This document shows, piece by piece, positions 22,874 through 30,007 of a stretch of DNA of 30,007 nucleotides (position 1 is its first letter; each line of letters opens with the position of its first letter). The position numbers and the translations under genes are program-made. The notes under the pieces are model-generated. The model worked only from the letters and a program-made list of their open reading frames with translations. It ran no database searches and had not been told where the DNA came from. Origin of the DNA: JBMOLK01 sp049325575 (GTDB lineage: Bacteria > Bacillota > Clostridia > Acetivibrionales > Acetivibrionaceae); contig JBMOLK010000328.1 in assembly GCA_049325575.1 (NCBI GenBank), positions 1 to 30,007 of the forward strand. Direction: 5' to 3'.

Positions 22874-23511
22874 CTCTTTTCCAGTTCTTTTCTTATACCG
22901 TCAATTATTCTATTTATACGTTCACTCTCCATCTTCATACTGACCCTGTTTACAACCAGCCTTGCGCTGATATCGGCAATGGTATCAAGAACCACCAGCC
23001 CGTTTTCCTTTAAAGTCCTGCCGCTTTCAACCAGGTCAACAATCACCTCTGAAAGTCCTACAAGAGGGGCCAGCTCTACAGAGCCGTTAAGCTTTATTAT
23101 CTCTATAGACTCTCTTCTTTTATGTTCAAAATATTCTCTTGCAATCCTGGGATACTTTGTGGCCACCCTTTTGTTGGTCAACTGGTCAAGCTTCCCCTGA
23201 AGCTCCGAAGGTCCTGCGACCACCATTCTGCAGGCAGCAAACCCCAGATTAAGCACCTCGTATAAGTGTCGTCCTTCCTCCAGCAGGGTGTCCTTTCCTA
23301 CAATCCCTATATCCGCTGCTCCGTACTCAACATACGTAGGCACATCGCTGGGTTTTGCAAGAAAAAACTTTATTTTATTTTTCTCATCCGATAAAATGAG
23401 CTTCCTGGATGAGCTCTTAAGTTCAGAACAGTCAATTCCTATGGCTTCAAACAGCTCTACCGACAAATCGGTAAGTCTGCCTTTTGAAAGTGCGATAGTC
23501 AAATACCTCAT
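22870..23511 (-). CDS. hisG: ATP phosphoribosyltransferase, short form
   Basis: First enzyme of histidine synthesis: ATP plus PRPP to phosphoribosyl-ATP. At 213 residues it lacks the C-terminal regulatory domain of long HisG and needs HisZ, whose gene is directly upstream. Landmarks are the start YLTIALSKGRLTDLS, EYGAADIGIVGKDTLLE (about 62-78), RVATKYPRIAREYF and the PRPP-type loop around EVIVDLVESGRTLKENGL (about 164-181). It lies 62 bases after hisZ and overlaps hisD. Confidence 0.98.
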   Translation of the reverse strand: MRYLTIALSKGRLTDLSVELFEAIGIDCSELKSSSRKLILSDEKNKIKFFLAKPSDVPTYVEYGAADIGIVGKDTLLEEGRHLYEVLNLGFAACRMVVAGPSELQGKLDQLTNKRVATKYPRIAREYFEHKRRESIEIIKLNGSVELAPLVGLSEVIVDLVESGRTLKENGLVVLDTIADISARLVVNRVSMKMESERINRIIDGIRKELEKR

Positions 23512-23573
23512 ACCATACCTCCCTAAATTACCTTTTCCGACCTTTTAAGTGAGTTGTTTTCATATTTAAACCC

Positions 23574-24836
23574 TTAGCTTAAAAGCTCGCTTATAGTCAC
23601 TTTCCTGACCTCACCTTTTTCAATATTATGGACCTCTATATTATCATCGTCCAAAACATTGATTATACCGCCAATACCCTTTGATGCAGCATATTTCTTC
23701 ACTTCTTCCACGTCATCACCCGTGATATCCATCTCTATCACAAGACCTTGTTCCCTTAGGGATTCACACACCTTAAGTGCGGTCTTCCTGCCCGATTCCC
23801 TGTAGGTTATAAGACTGTCGATCCCTGGCTTTTCAATCTCAATTTTTTGCCTGTCCATGGCCATCATTACCATGTTTATCCCTAGTGAAAATCCTGTAGC
23901 CGGACTATTCTTCCCAAACTTTTCAACCAGCTTGTCGTATCTTCCTCCGCTTAAGATAGGAAATCCAATACCGTAGGTAAAGCCTCTGAAAATTGTGCCG
24001 CTATAATAGTTAAGACTCTGTACCATACCCAGGTCTACCGAAACATATTTGGAGAGCCCATAGTCATCCAATATCTTAAGCACCTTCCTTAAATTTTCAA
24101 GGGCATTTATGGAACGTTCATTTATGGGATATTTCTCAACCCTGTCAATTACATCAATGGCCCCGAATAGTCTTGGAAGACTAAAAATAAGCTCTTTAAG
24201 GTCATCTCTAATATTATGGTTCTTAACCAATTCTTCAATTGCCAGAAAATCCTTCCTGTCAATCAGTTCCCTCATCTGCTCTGTTTCTTCATCCGACAGG
24301 CCTGTTTCCTCCATAAGGCCCTTAAAGAATTCCACCTGCCCTATATCAATCTGAAAGTTCTCAAGGCCACAAGCTTTCACTGCATCAATTGCAGTGGCTA
24401 TTATCTCTGCATCAGCTTGTGGGGTATTAACTCCCAGTATTTCAACTCCAGCCTGGGTAAACTCCTTTTGTTTTCCTCCCCCAAGCTCGTTATATTTAAA
24501 AGTGTTGCCTATATAGGAAAGCTTTATGGGATAGCCTGCATCCTTATATTTTGTTGCTGCGACCCTGGCAATAGGTACCGTTATATCCGGCCTTAAAACC
24601 AGAATTCTACCCTGCTGGTCAAAGAATTTAAACATGGTCTCCTGGGGTGTAATATCATCCTCGGCAGAAAAGACATCATAGAATTCCACCATTGGAGTCT
24701 CAACCTCATAATACCCGCGACTTCTAAATACTTTTCTTATCTTATCTTCCAAATACCTTTTATGATAGCACTCGTTTACAAGTATATCCTGAAAACCTTC
24801 AGGGGTATAAATTTTCCACTTAGCCAATTCCAGCAC
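23574..24836 (-). CDS. hisZ: ATP phosphoribosyltransferase regulatory subunit
   Basis: A histidyl-tRNA-synthetase-like protein without tRNA charging, which forms the octamer with short HisG and carries histidine feedback. 420 residues. The class II core is visible: TPEGFQDILVNECYHKRYLE (motif 1 area), FKFFDQQGRILVLRPDITVP (motif 2 area) and LSGGRYDKLVEKFG plus ATGFSLGINMV (motif 3 area). The C-terminal 90 residues are a short anticodon-domain-like part. It heads the cluster next to hisG, which separates it from true HisRS. Start uncertain: GTG at 24834-24836, or TTG at 24825-24827 with GAGGTG six bases upstream. Confidence 0.95.
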   Translation of the reverse strand: MLELAKWKIYTPEGFQDILVNECYHKRYLEDKIRKVFRSRGYYEVETPMVEFYDVFSAEDDITPQETMFKFFDQQGRILVLRPDITVPIARVAATKYKDAGYPIKLSYIGNTFKYNELGGGKQKEFTQAGVEILGVNTPQADAEIIATAIDAVKACGLENFQIDIGQVEFFKGLMEETGLSDEETEQMRELIDRKDFLAIEELVKNHNIRDDLKELIFSLPRLFGAIDVIDRVEKYPINERSINALENLRKVLKILDDYGLSKYVSVDLGMVQSLNYYSGTIFRGFTYGIGFPILSGGRYDKLVEKFGKNSPATGFSLGINMVMMAMDRQKIEIEKPGIDSLITYRESGRKTALKVCESLREQGLVIEMDITGDDVEEVKKYAASKGIGGIINVLDDDNIEVHNIEKGEVRKVTISELLS

Positions 24837-24887
24837 CTCACTTTAACACTTTATCATGCTAAATCGATAAATTGATGAATTAAACTA

Positions 24888-24916
24888 ATTATAAGAAAAG
24901 TTCCGTTATTTGTCAA
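24888..24916 (-). promoter_or_regulatory. Perfect consensus promoter of the his cluster
   Basis: On the minus strand TTGACA (24911-24916), exactly 17 bases, TATAAT (24888-24893). Transcription should start near 24881, leaving a leader of only about 45 bases. That is too short for a T-box, so control is not by tRNA-His attenuation here; a repressor site is possible but none is recognised. Confidence 0.9.
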
Positions 24917-24959
24917 GAAAAAAATAGGGCCGTGCTAAAAATGTCTTTCAGCACAGCCC
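24917..24959 (-). terminator. Terminator of the SLH protein gene
   Basis: On the minus strand GGGCTGTGCT (24959-24950) pairs with AGCACGGCCC (24936-24927), with one U-G wobble valid only on this strand, followed by TATTTTTTTC. The last T is directly joined to the TTGACA of the his promoter. Confidence 0.93.
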
Positions 24960-24989
24960 CTAAGAATTTACTTAAAGATCTACTTCTTA

Positions 24990-26435
24990 TTATTTAATCT
25001 CAACTTCATATCCTTCGCTATCTATATAAACATCTTCCGATGTACCACTGATAAAAGCTTTTAGGTATTTTGCCTTGTTTACAAAGTCCTTAAAGCTTTC
25101 CATATCAAGTTCTTCAACAAACTCTACAGTTTCCCCTGCTCCAATCACCGTATCCGTCAACATCATCATAAAGAGCTTGTCGCTTGACCATGTATAAATT
25201 ATTTCCTTATTGGAATCAAGAAGCTTAAAGTCGTATTTCTGACTGGATGTATGGTTTATGGTTATTTCCTTTTTTAAGCTGTTGGTAATCTTAAGCTTCA
25301 TCTTAAAGACATCGGTCCCTTTTTCATATCCGGGTTCTACAGTCAGGCCGTCGTCTGCTTTAGCTTTAAGCTTGATTTCGTATCCATTCTCATCTATTTT
25401 AAAGCTCTCGCAAACTCCGGCTATAAGTGCTTTAAAATACACTGCCTTGTCAGCTACAGCTTCATAACTTGGTTTGTCAAGATTTTCACTGAATTTTACC
25501 GTCTCACCTGCAGGGATTATAGTCTCTGTCAACATCATAATGAACTTTTTGTCGGCAGACCATTGATATAAAATATCCTTCTTCGAATCAAGGAGCATAA
25601 AGTCATATTTCTGGCCGGATGAATGATCTATCTTAATTTCCCTACCGGTATTATTAGTGATCTTTACTATCATCTTGTAGAAGTCTCCATCTTTTATAAA
25701 CAAAGGCTCAACATCAACCTTTCCTTCTGCTTTATCCCCTGGCCTTTCAATTACCGGGCCATCCGACAGTTTTGACAGTGCAGTCATCAGTCTGTCCAAC
25801 ACTACCAAAGCTTCCGCCCTTGTAGTAATTCCTTTGGGGACAAACCTGTTATTGCCTCTCCCCATTATAAAGCCTAACTTAACTGCCTTCTTAACATCAC
25901 TGTTAAACTTTGGATCAATCTTATCATCATCAGAGAATTTATCAGCGCTTTCTTCTAACTCATCAACAATGATGCCCAGCTTATAACTATAAGCGTTAAC
26001 TATATAATGTACCATCTCTTCACGGGTTATAAGGTCATCAGGCCTAAACTTACCTCTGTCATCTATAATATTTAATACTGCAAGATCATAGAGCGGTGAG
26101 GCATACCAGTCTTCGTTTTTGACATCACTATAAAATTCGTTTATATCCGGGGCTTTAATGTAATTCATTACGATTCCTGCAGCCTTATGTAAAGCCACAG
26201 CAAACTCTGACCTTTTCATCTTTACATCAGGCAGGAATTTTCCGTTTCCAACACCACGGATTACTCCTGTATCCGCCATTTTTTCTATGACGTTCTTAGC
26301 CCAGTGCCCGGAAACATCCGAAAACGCTACCTTTTTAGCCGGCTCCCGGCTTCCTTGCGAAGAATCATTTGCCGCAACCGGTAGGTTTACAAAAACCAGA
26401 CACAGCGCCAACACAATTAACAATACTCTTTTCAT
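24990..26435 (-). CDS. Secreted SLH-domain protein with two BsuPI-like domains
   Basis: A 481-residue exported protein. Signal peptide: MKRVLLIVLALCLVFVNLPV then AANDS, cleavage probably near residue 22. Three SLH repeats follow (about 36-88, 98-153, 165-220; FSDVSGHWAKNVIEKM and FVPKGITTRAEALVVLDRL are typical), which bind secondary wall polymers. The C-terminal half is two homologous domains (about 238-358 and 360-481), each with a QKYDFxLLDS...W motif, a FxMMLTxTxIxAGETVxF motif and a SYEAV/SFKDF-type helix. These look like the BsuPI family (intracellular proteinase inhibitor of B. subtilis), here outside the cell. AGGAGG lies 9 bases before the ATG. Target is unknown; BsuPI in other species is not always an inhibitor. 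Confidence 0.87.
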   Translation of the reverse strand: MKRVLLIVLALCLVFVNLPVAANDSSQGSREPAKKVAFSDVSGHWAKNVIEKMADTGVIRGVGNGKFLPDVKMKRSEFAVALHKAAGIVMNYIKAPDINEFYSDVKNEDWYASPLYDLAVLNIIDDRGKFRPDDLITREEMVHYIVNAYSYKLGIIVDELEESADKFSDDDKIDPKFNSDVKKAVKLGFIMGRGNNRFVPKGITTRAEALVVLDRLMTALSKLSDGPVIERPGDKAEGKVDVEPLFIKDGDFYKMIVKITNNTGREIKIDHSSGQKYDFMLLDSKKDILYQWSADKKFIMMLTETIIPAGETVKFSENLDKPSYEAVADKAVYFKALIAGVCESFKIDENGYEIKLKAKADDGLTVEPGYEKGTDVFKMKLKITNSLKKEITINHTSSQKYDFKLLDSNKEIIYTWSSDKLFMMMLTDTVIGAGETVEFVEELDMESFKDFVNKAKYLKAFISGTSEDVYIDSEGYEVEIK

Positions 26436-26517
26436 AACCTATTACCTCCTGTTTATTAATAAATTCATCAAACTTTTAAAGCTTTCTCCCCGCCTCACAA
26501 ATATGATCTGTTTTTGC

Positions 26518-26575
26518 TAATCTAAATATTTAGACGAACACAAATATTTTTTTGTTCCATTAAAAATTTAGATTA
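26518..26575. repeat. Imperfect palindrome upstream of the SLH gene
   Basis: TAATCTAAAT (26518-26527) pairs with ATTTAGATTA (26566-26575), with GAACA/TGTTC pairing inside; the left arm also belongs to a perfect 14-bp palindrome TCTAAATATTTAGA (26521-26534). It lies between the pcrA terminator and the SLH gene and may be an operator or leader structure. I see no convincing sigma-A promoter here. Confidence 0.45.
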
Positions 26576-26577
26576 CA

Positions 26578-26630
26578 TAAAAAGTTTATCCCAAACTCAC
26601 ACCCTTTTATAAGATCCAAGTTTGGGATAA
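26578..26630 (-). terminator. Terminator of pcrA
   Basis: A perfect 12-bp stem, TTATCCCAAACT / AGTTTGGGATAA (26586-26597 with 26619-26630), followed on the minus strand by ACTTTTTATG. It lies about 150 bases beyond the pcrA stop, so repeat copy B is inside the pcrA 3' untranslated region. Confidence 0.8.
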
Positions 26631-26650
26631 CATTATTCAAAGTCTATTAT

Positions 26651-26749
26651 AGAGATCGAACTGTAAAAGTAGATAAACAAGATAGGCAAGCCATTTGTAT
26701 CAAATAAGCGGAGCGAACTATATGTTTATCTTTACGGTTCGTTACCTCT
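26651..26749. repeat. Dispersed palindromic repeat, copy B
   Basis: About 99 bp, clearly the same element as 11870-11969. The end stem AGAGATCGAAC / GTTCG-tt-ACCTCT and the inner stem AGATAAACA / TGTTTATCT are kept. Next to GAAC the two copies differ on both sides in a way that keeps pairing: copy A has AT opposite AA (one mismatch, one T-A), copy B has TG opposite CG (one U-G, one G-C). The tip stem is weaker than in copy A. It lies in the pcrA 3' region. Confidence 0.85.
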
Positions 26750-26777
26750 AATATATAAAAATAAAATACACTGGGTA

Positions 26778-28994
26778 CTAACTGATCTTGACCAAATTTG
26801 CATAGGCCGCCATAAGTCTTTTCATACCTGTGCCTTTAAAATGTATTTCCAGCTTATAATCGTCATTTTCCTTCTCAACCAGCGTTATAATTCCAACCCC
26901 AAATTTTTTGTGTTCCACCTGATCTCCTACGCTAAACTCCGTAGAAGCTGCCTTTTGTGTCTCTTTAAGACCTGGAGCTCTAAAGCTTGCCTGGGGGTTA
27001 AACCCACCTTTGCCTGGTGCGGCGGCTTCATTCTTACTCTTAAGGGAACCAGCTGCAGGGGCATGCTCCCTTTCACCACTGTCTAAAAGCTCACCGGGAA
27101 CCTCGTTTAGAAACCTTGACACCCTGTTATAGCTTGTATTGCCAAACAATGTCCTTGTGAAGGTATGTGTCATATAGAGATTTTCCCGGGCTCTTGTAAT
27201 ACCCACATAGCACAGCCGTCTCTCCTCTTCAAGCTCATTTTCATCAGACATTGACCTATACCCCGGGAATACACCTTCCTCCATGCCTACCATAAACACA
27301 ACGGGGAACTCCAATCCCTTTGCACTGTGAAGTGTCATAAGAGCCACATAGTCACTATCTTCATCCATAGTATCAATATCAGATACGAGAGAAACATGAG
27401 CTAAAAACTCCTCAAGACCCTTTTCTTCGTTTTTGGACTCAAACTCTAAGGCAACGGATATTAATTCCTTAATATTTTCTATCCTGCTCACTGCTTCTAA
27501 AGTATCTTCATCCTCATAGCTCTTTAAAATCCCCGACTTTTCAATTACTTCTTCAATCATCTCGGAGGCTGTCATGGTATCTTTTTGTGCCCTGAATCTG
27601 TTTATCAGCGATACAAAACCTTCCAGCTTTGAAGCTGCTCTGCCAAGATCGGGTATTTCTGATGCAGAAGAAACAATAGAATAGATACTTGCCTCCCTTA
27701 GGTTGGCGATCCTTTCGGCCGTGTCGACTGTAGTATTGCCTATACCTCTCTTGGGTTCGTTTATTATCCTCTTAAGGCTTATATTATCAGAAGGGTTTTG
27801 AATTAAGCGAAGATACGCAATAACGTCCTTGATTTCCTTCCTGTCATAGAACTTGAGGCCCCCGAATATTTTATAGCTTATACCTTCCTTCATTAGCATT
27901 TCTTCCAGCACACGGGACATGGCATTTATCCTGTAAAGAATTGCAAAATCCTTATACGGTCTGTCATTTGCCGTACTTAGCCTTTTTATTTCGCTGGCAA
28001 CAAAATAAGCTTCCTCATGCTCATTGGAACATTCACGGCATTTGATCCTGTCCCCCGATTGGTTGTCCGTCCAAAGGCTCTTATTCTTTCTTCCGAAATT
28101 ATTTTTTATTACGCTGTTTGCAGCATCAAGGATAGTCTGGGTTGAGCGGTAATTCTGCTCAAGCTTTATTACCTTTGCATCCTTAAATTCTTTCTCAAAG
28201 TCCAAAATATTTCTTATATTTGCCCCTCTCCAGCCGTAAATGGATTGGTCATCATCGCCCACTACGCAAAGATTCCTGCTTCCCTGGGCTATAAGACTGA
28301 CCAGGGAATACTGGGCCGTATTTGTGTCCTGGTATTCATCAACCAATACATATCTAAACTTTCTCTGGTAGTAATCCAGCACCTTAGGGTTTTCCAAAAA
28401 CAGCTTTATAGTAAGCATAATTATATCATCAAAATCCAGGGCATTATTCTGTTTTAGCTTTTTCTGATAAAGCTCATATATCTTTGCAATTTTATTCATT
28501 CTGAAATCTTCTGCATACATTTTTGAGTATATGTCAGGAGTAATGAGTTCATCCTTTGCTTTTCCTATCATTTCAAGCACAGACTTTGGGGGATAGTTTT
28601 TATCATTCAGATTGAGCTCTTTAAGGCAGTCCTTTACTACAGTCTGCTGATCGGTATAGTCAAATATTACAAAGCTTTTATCATAATCTATCTTATCTAT
28701 ATCCCTTCTTAGGATCCTTACGCACATGGAGTGAAAGGTGCTTACCCAAATGCTGTCGCTTACTTCACCTATAAGCTTGTCTATCCTTTCTCTCATTTCC
28801 CTTGCAGCTTTATTTGTAAAGGTAATCGCCAGAATGCTTGCAGGATGTACATTCTTTTCCCTGATCAAATACGCTATCCTATGGGTCAGAACCCTCGTTT
28901 TTCCACTGCCGGCCCCGGCCAGAATAAGCAGCGGGCCATCTATATGCAATACTGCTTCCTTTTGTTCCTTATTTAATCCCGTTAATAGATCCAT
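26778..28994 (-). CDS. pcrA: ATP-dependent 3'-5' DNA helicase PcrA (UvrD/Rep family)
   Basis: Superfamily 1A helicase that unwinds DNA in repair and rolling-circle replication and clears RecA filaments. 738 residues, the usual length. Motifs in order: Q motif LNKEQKEAV, Walker A AGAGSGKT (26-33), motif Ia ILAITFTNKAAREM, Walker B VLVDEYQDTN (about 220-229), motif III VVGDDDQSIYGWRGA (about 246-260), motif IV QNYRS, motif V MTLHSAKGLEFPVVF and motif VI EERRLCYVGITRARE. The C-terminal tail (FSVGDQVEHKKFGVGIIT to the end) is the Tudor-like polymerase-contact domain seen in Gram-positive PcrA. AGAGG lies 8 bases before the ATG. It has its own promoter. Confidence 0.97.
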   Translation of the reverse strand: MDLLTGLNKEQKEAVLHIDGPLLILAGAGSGKTRVLTHRIAYLIREKNVHPASILAITFTNKAAREMRERIDKLIGEVSDSIWVSTFHSMCVRILRRDIDKIDYDKSFVIFDYTDQQTVVKDCLKELNLNDKNYPPKSVLEMIGKAKDELITPDIYSKMYAEDFRMNKIAKIYELYQKKLKQNNALDFDDIIMLTIKLFLENPKVLDYYQRKFRYVLVDEYQDTNTAQYSLVSLIAQGSRNLCVVGDDDQSIYGWRGANIRNILDFEKEFKDAKVIKLEQNYRSTQTILDAANSVIKNNFGRKNKSLWTDNQSGDRIKCRECSNEHEEAYFVASEIKRLSTANDRPYKDFAILYRINAMSRVLEEMLMKEGISYKIFGGLKFYDRKEIKDVIAYLRLIQNPSDNISLKRIINEPKRGIGNTTVDTAERIANLREASIYSIVSSASEIPDLGRAASKLEGFVSLINRFRAQKDTMTASEMIEEVIEKSGILKSYEDEDTLEAVSRIENIKELISVALEFESKNEEKGLEEFLAHVSLVSDIDTMDEDSDYVALMTLHSAKGLEFPVVFMVGMEEGVFPGYRSMSDENELEEERRLCYVGITRARENLYMTHTFTRTLFGNTSYNRVSRFLNEVPGELLDSGEREHAPAAGSLKSKNEAAAPGKGGFNPQASFRAPGLKETQKAASTEFSVGDQVEHKKFGVGIITLVEKENDDYKLEIHFKGTGMKRLMAAYANLVKIS

Positions 28995-29042
28995 GGCTCT
29001 TCCTCTCTTTTTTCTTCTCTCAAATTTCCTACGTACAAACTC

Positions 29043-29070
29043 AAATGCCGAGACCTTAGCCTCGGCATTT
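29043..29070 (-). other. GC-rich hairpin at the 5' end of the pcrA message
   Basis: AAATGCCGAG (29043-29052) and CTCGGCATTT (29061-29070) form a 10-bp stem with an 8-base loop. It starts within a few bases of the transcript start predicted from the promoter at 29073-29101, so it would cap the pcrA mRNA as a 5' stem. It could also add to termination of hpf. Confidence 0.65.
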
Positions 29071-29072
29071 TA

Positions 29073-29101
29073 ATTATAGTAGAAAAAATGATTCTTTACA
29101 A
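29073..29101 (-). promoter_or_regulatory. Promoter of pcrA, overlapping the hpf terminator
   Basis: On the minus strand TTGTAA (29096-29101), exactly 17 bases, TATAAT (29073-29078). The -35 is inside the distal arm of the hpf terminator stem and the spacer contains its T-run. Confidence 0.7.
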
Positions 29102-29134
29102 ATATATATTTAAACGTTCAGGGTAAAAGAATCA
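29083..29134 (-). terminator. Terminator of hpf
   Basis: On the minus strand TGATTCTTTTAC (29134-29123) pairs with GTAAAGAATCA (29099-29089), with one bulged T, and is followed by six T. The upstream arm begins with the hpf stop codon itself, so ribosomes finishing hpf would disturb the stem. Confidence 0.8.
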
Positions 29135-29665
29135 GAACTCCGGCTCAATTAAGCCATAATTCCCATCTTTTCTCCTATAAACAACATTCGATTCCTGCGT
29201 CTCTGCATTTGAAAACATGAAAAACTCATGTCCCAAAAGATTCATCTGCAGTATAGCTTCTTCCACTGTCATGGGCTTTATTGCAAATCTTTTTGTTCTA
29301 ACAATCCTATAGTTATGCTCATCATCAACATCATGATCTTCAAACTTTAAGTTTTCAAGTCTAAGTCCACCCTCGTGGTATTTCTTTTCCAGCTTGGTCT
29401 TATTTCTCCTTATCTGCCTTTCGAGACTGTCTACAACCAGATCTATTGAAGCATACATATCCTCATCATCTTCTTCGGCCCTAAGTACACCACCGTTGAA
29501 AGGAATGGTTACTTCCACTATTTGTCTATTTTTCTGCACGCTCATTGTAATGTGAGCTTCTGCATCCCTATGAAAATACTTATCAAGCTTGCCGACTTTT
29601 TTTTCAGCTCTTTCCCTTAAAGCTTCTGTTACATCAATGTTTTTTCCGCTAACTATAAATTTCAT
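29132..29665 (-). CDS. hpf: Ribosome hibernation promoting factor, long form
   Basis: Binds the 30S subunit in slow growth or stress and joins ribosomes into inactive 100S dimers. 177 residues, the long form usual in Firmicutes. The N-terminal S30AE domain covers about residues 1-100 (MKFIVSGKNIDVTEALRERA, then DLVVDSLERQIRRNKTKL). The C-terminal dimerisation domain (about 118-177) has IVRTKRFAIKPMTVEEAILQ and GHEFFMFSNAET. AAGGGG lies 11 bases before the ATG. Two alternative-sigma-type promoters lie upstream (29755-29779 and 29900-29928), the combination described for the B. subtilis homologue yvyD/hpf. Confidence 0.97.
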   Translation of the reverse strand: MKFIVSGKNIDVTEALRERAEKKVGKLDKYFHRDAEAHITMSVQKNRQIVEVTIPFNGGVLRAEEDDEDMYASIDLVVDSLERQIRRNKTKLEKKYHEGGLRLENLKFEDHDVDDEHNYRIVRTKRFAIKPMTVEEAILQMNLLGHEFFMFSNAETQESNVVYRRKDGNYGLIEPEF

Positions 29666-29754
29666 ATATGTCTACAGCCCCTTTCTGTCGGTGACAAATA
29701 CTGTATCAGATGTACTCCTTAAAACAATACTTGTCTACTATTTCTCTAATATTC

Positions 29755-29779
29755 TTACCCAAAATCACTTACATGAAAC
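29755..29779 (-). promoter_or_regulatory. Sigma-B-type promoter upstream of hpf
   Basis: On the minus strand GTTTCA (29774-29779), a 13-bp spacer and GGGTAA (29755-29760) fit the sigma-B pattern GTTT...GGGWAW. Expected start near 29748, about 83 bases before the hpf ATG. A SigB-type sigma gene is present at 1294-2052. Confidence 0.6.
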
Positions 29780-29899
29780 GCGCTCTAGCCTGAAAATTTT
29801 ATAAAACTTACACCTCCAAGAATTAGATTTTATTAGAAATATCAGGTATTATGCTTGCGTGCTCTGTTGTGCATTCTGGAAAAAATATTATATTTATAT

Positions 29900-29928
29900 T
29901 AATTCTACGTTAAGAAAATAATTCCTTC
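29900..29928 (-). promoter_or_regulatory. Sigma-H consensus promoter upstream of hpf
   Basis: On the minus strand GAAGGAATT (29920-29928), an 11-bp spacer and GTAGAATTA (29900-29908) agree at every defined position with the B. subtilis sigma-H consensus (RNAGGAWWW, 11-12 bp, RNNGAATWW). Expected start near 29893, giving a leader of about 228 bases. The rest of the sequence to the right edge is AT-rich with no gene seen. Confidence 0.6.
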
Positions 29929-30007
29929 TAAAACTTGTCCAGTTTTTAGTGTTGATTATTATATATTTTTTAATATTTACTTTTATTTTATTCTAATCTG
30001 TCTGATA

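Noticed and set aside
24837..24887. T-box or leader-peptide attenuator for the his cluster
   Set aside because: The leader is only about 45 bases and has no run of His codons, no T-box sequence and no second hairpin.

Overview
The window looks like a chromosomal piece of a low-GC, spore-forming, cellulolytic-type clostridium (Acetivibrio/Ruminiclostridium-like). This rests on overall AT richness, strong AGGAGG-type ribosome sites, a short HisG paired with HisZ, a CIRCE-controlled groESL operon, an SLH-anchored exoprotein, a YaaH/SleL-like GH18 protein, and gene content that resembles the groESL/his region of the thermocellum group as I remember it. Genus assignment is inference. Every confident gene lies on the minus strand, so the window reads from high to low coordinates. 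I see no CRISPR array, insertion sequence, tRNA gene or prophage.

Layout in direction of transcription (right to left). Positions 30007-29132: hpf (ribosome hibernation) preceded by a match to the sigma-H consensus and a second match to the sigma-B consensus. 28994-26778: pcrA helicase with its own promoter. 26435-24990: a secreted SLH protein with two tandem BsuPI-like domains. 24836-15843: one long histidine cluster, hisZ-hisG-hisD-hisC-hisB-purC-hisH-hisA-hisF-hisIE, started by a perfect TTGACA-17-TATAAT promoter and followed by a small Cys-rich protein and a Schlafen/AlbA-type putative regulator. 14246-12222: groES-groEL under CIRCE. 11816-10200: a PilZ plus receiver-like protein and a small membrane protein. 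10049-8301: a membrane-anchored GH18 protein. 8069-6612: guaB. 6463-5444: an unrecognised protein with a Rossmann-like segment. 5192-2981: greA and lysS. 2778-718: rsbV, a degenerate rsbW, a SigB-type sigma factor, then a second intact anti-sigma-type ATPase behind its own sigma-B-like promoter. 344-1: strong tandem promoters and leader of an rRNA operon whose 16S gene lies beyond the left edge.

Functional threads. The his cluster makes histidine from PRPP and ATP. HisF/HisH release AICAR, and the embedded purC links this to purine synthesis; guaB then commits IMP to GMP. A sigma-B-like partner-switching cluster sits in the same window as hpf, whose upstream region carries the sigma-B plus sigma-H promoter pair known for the Bacillus subtilis homologue. 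Structural signals add two things: a roughly 100-bp palindromic repeat present in two diverged copies, and several junctions where the next gene's -35 box abuts or overlaps the terminator T-run of the gene before it.
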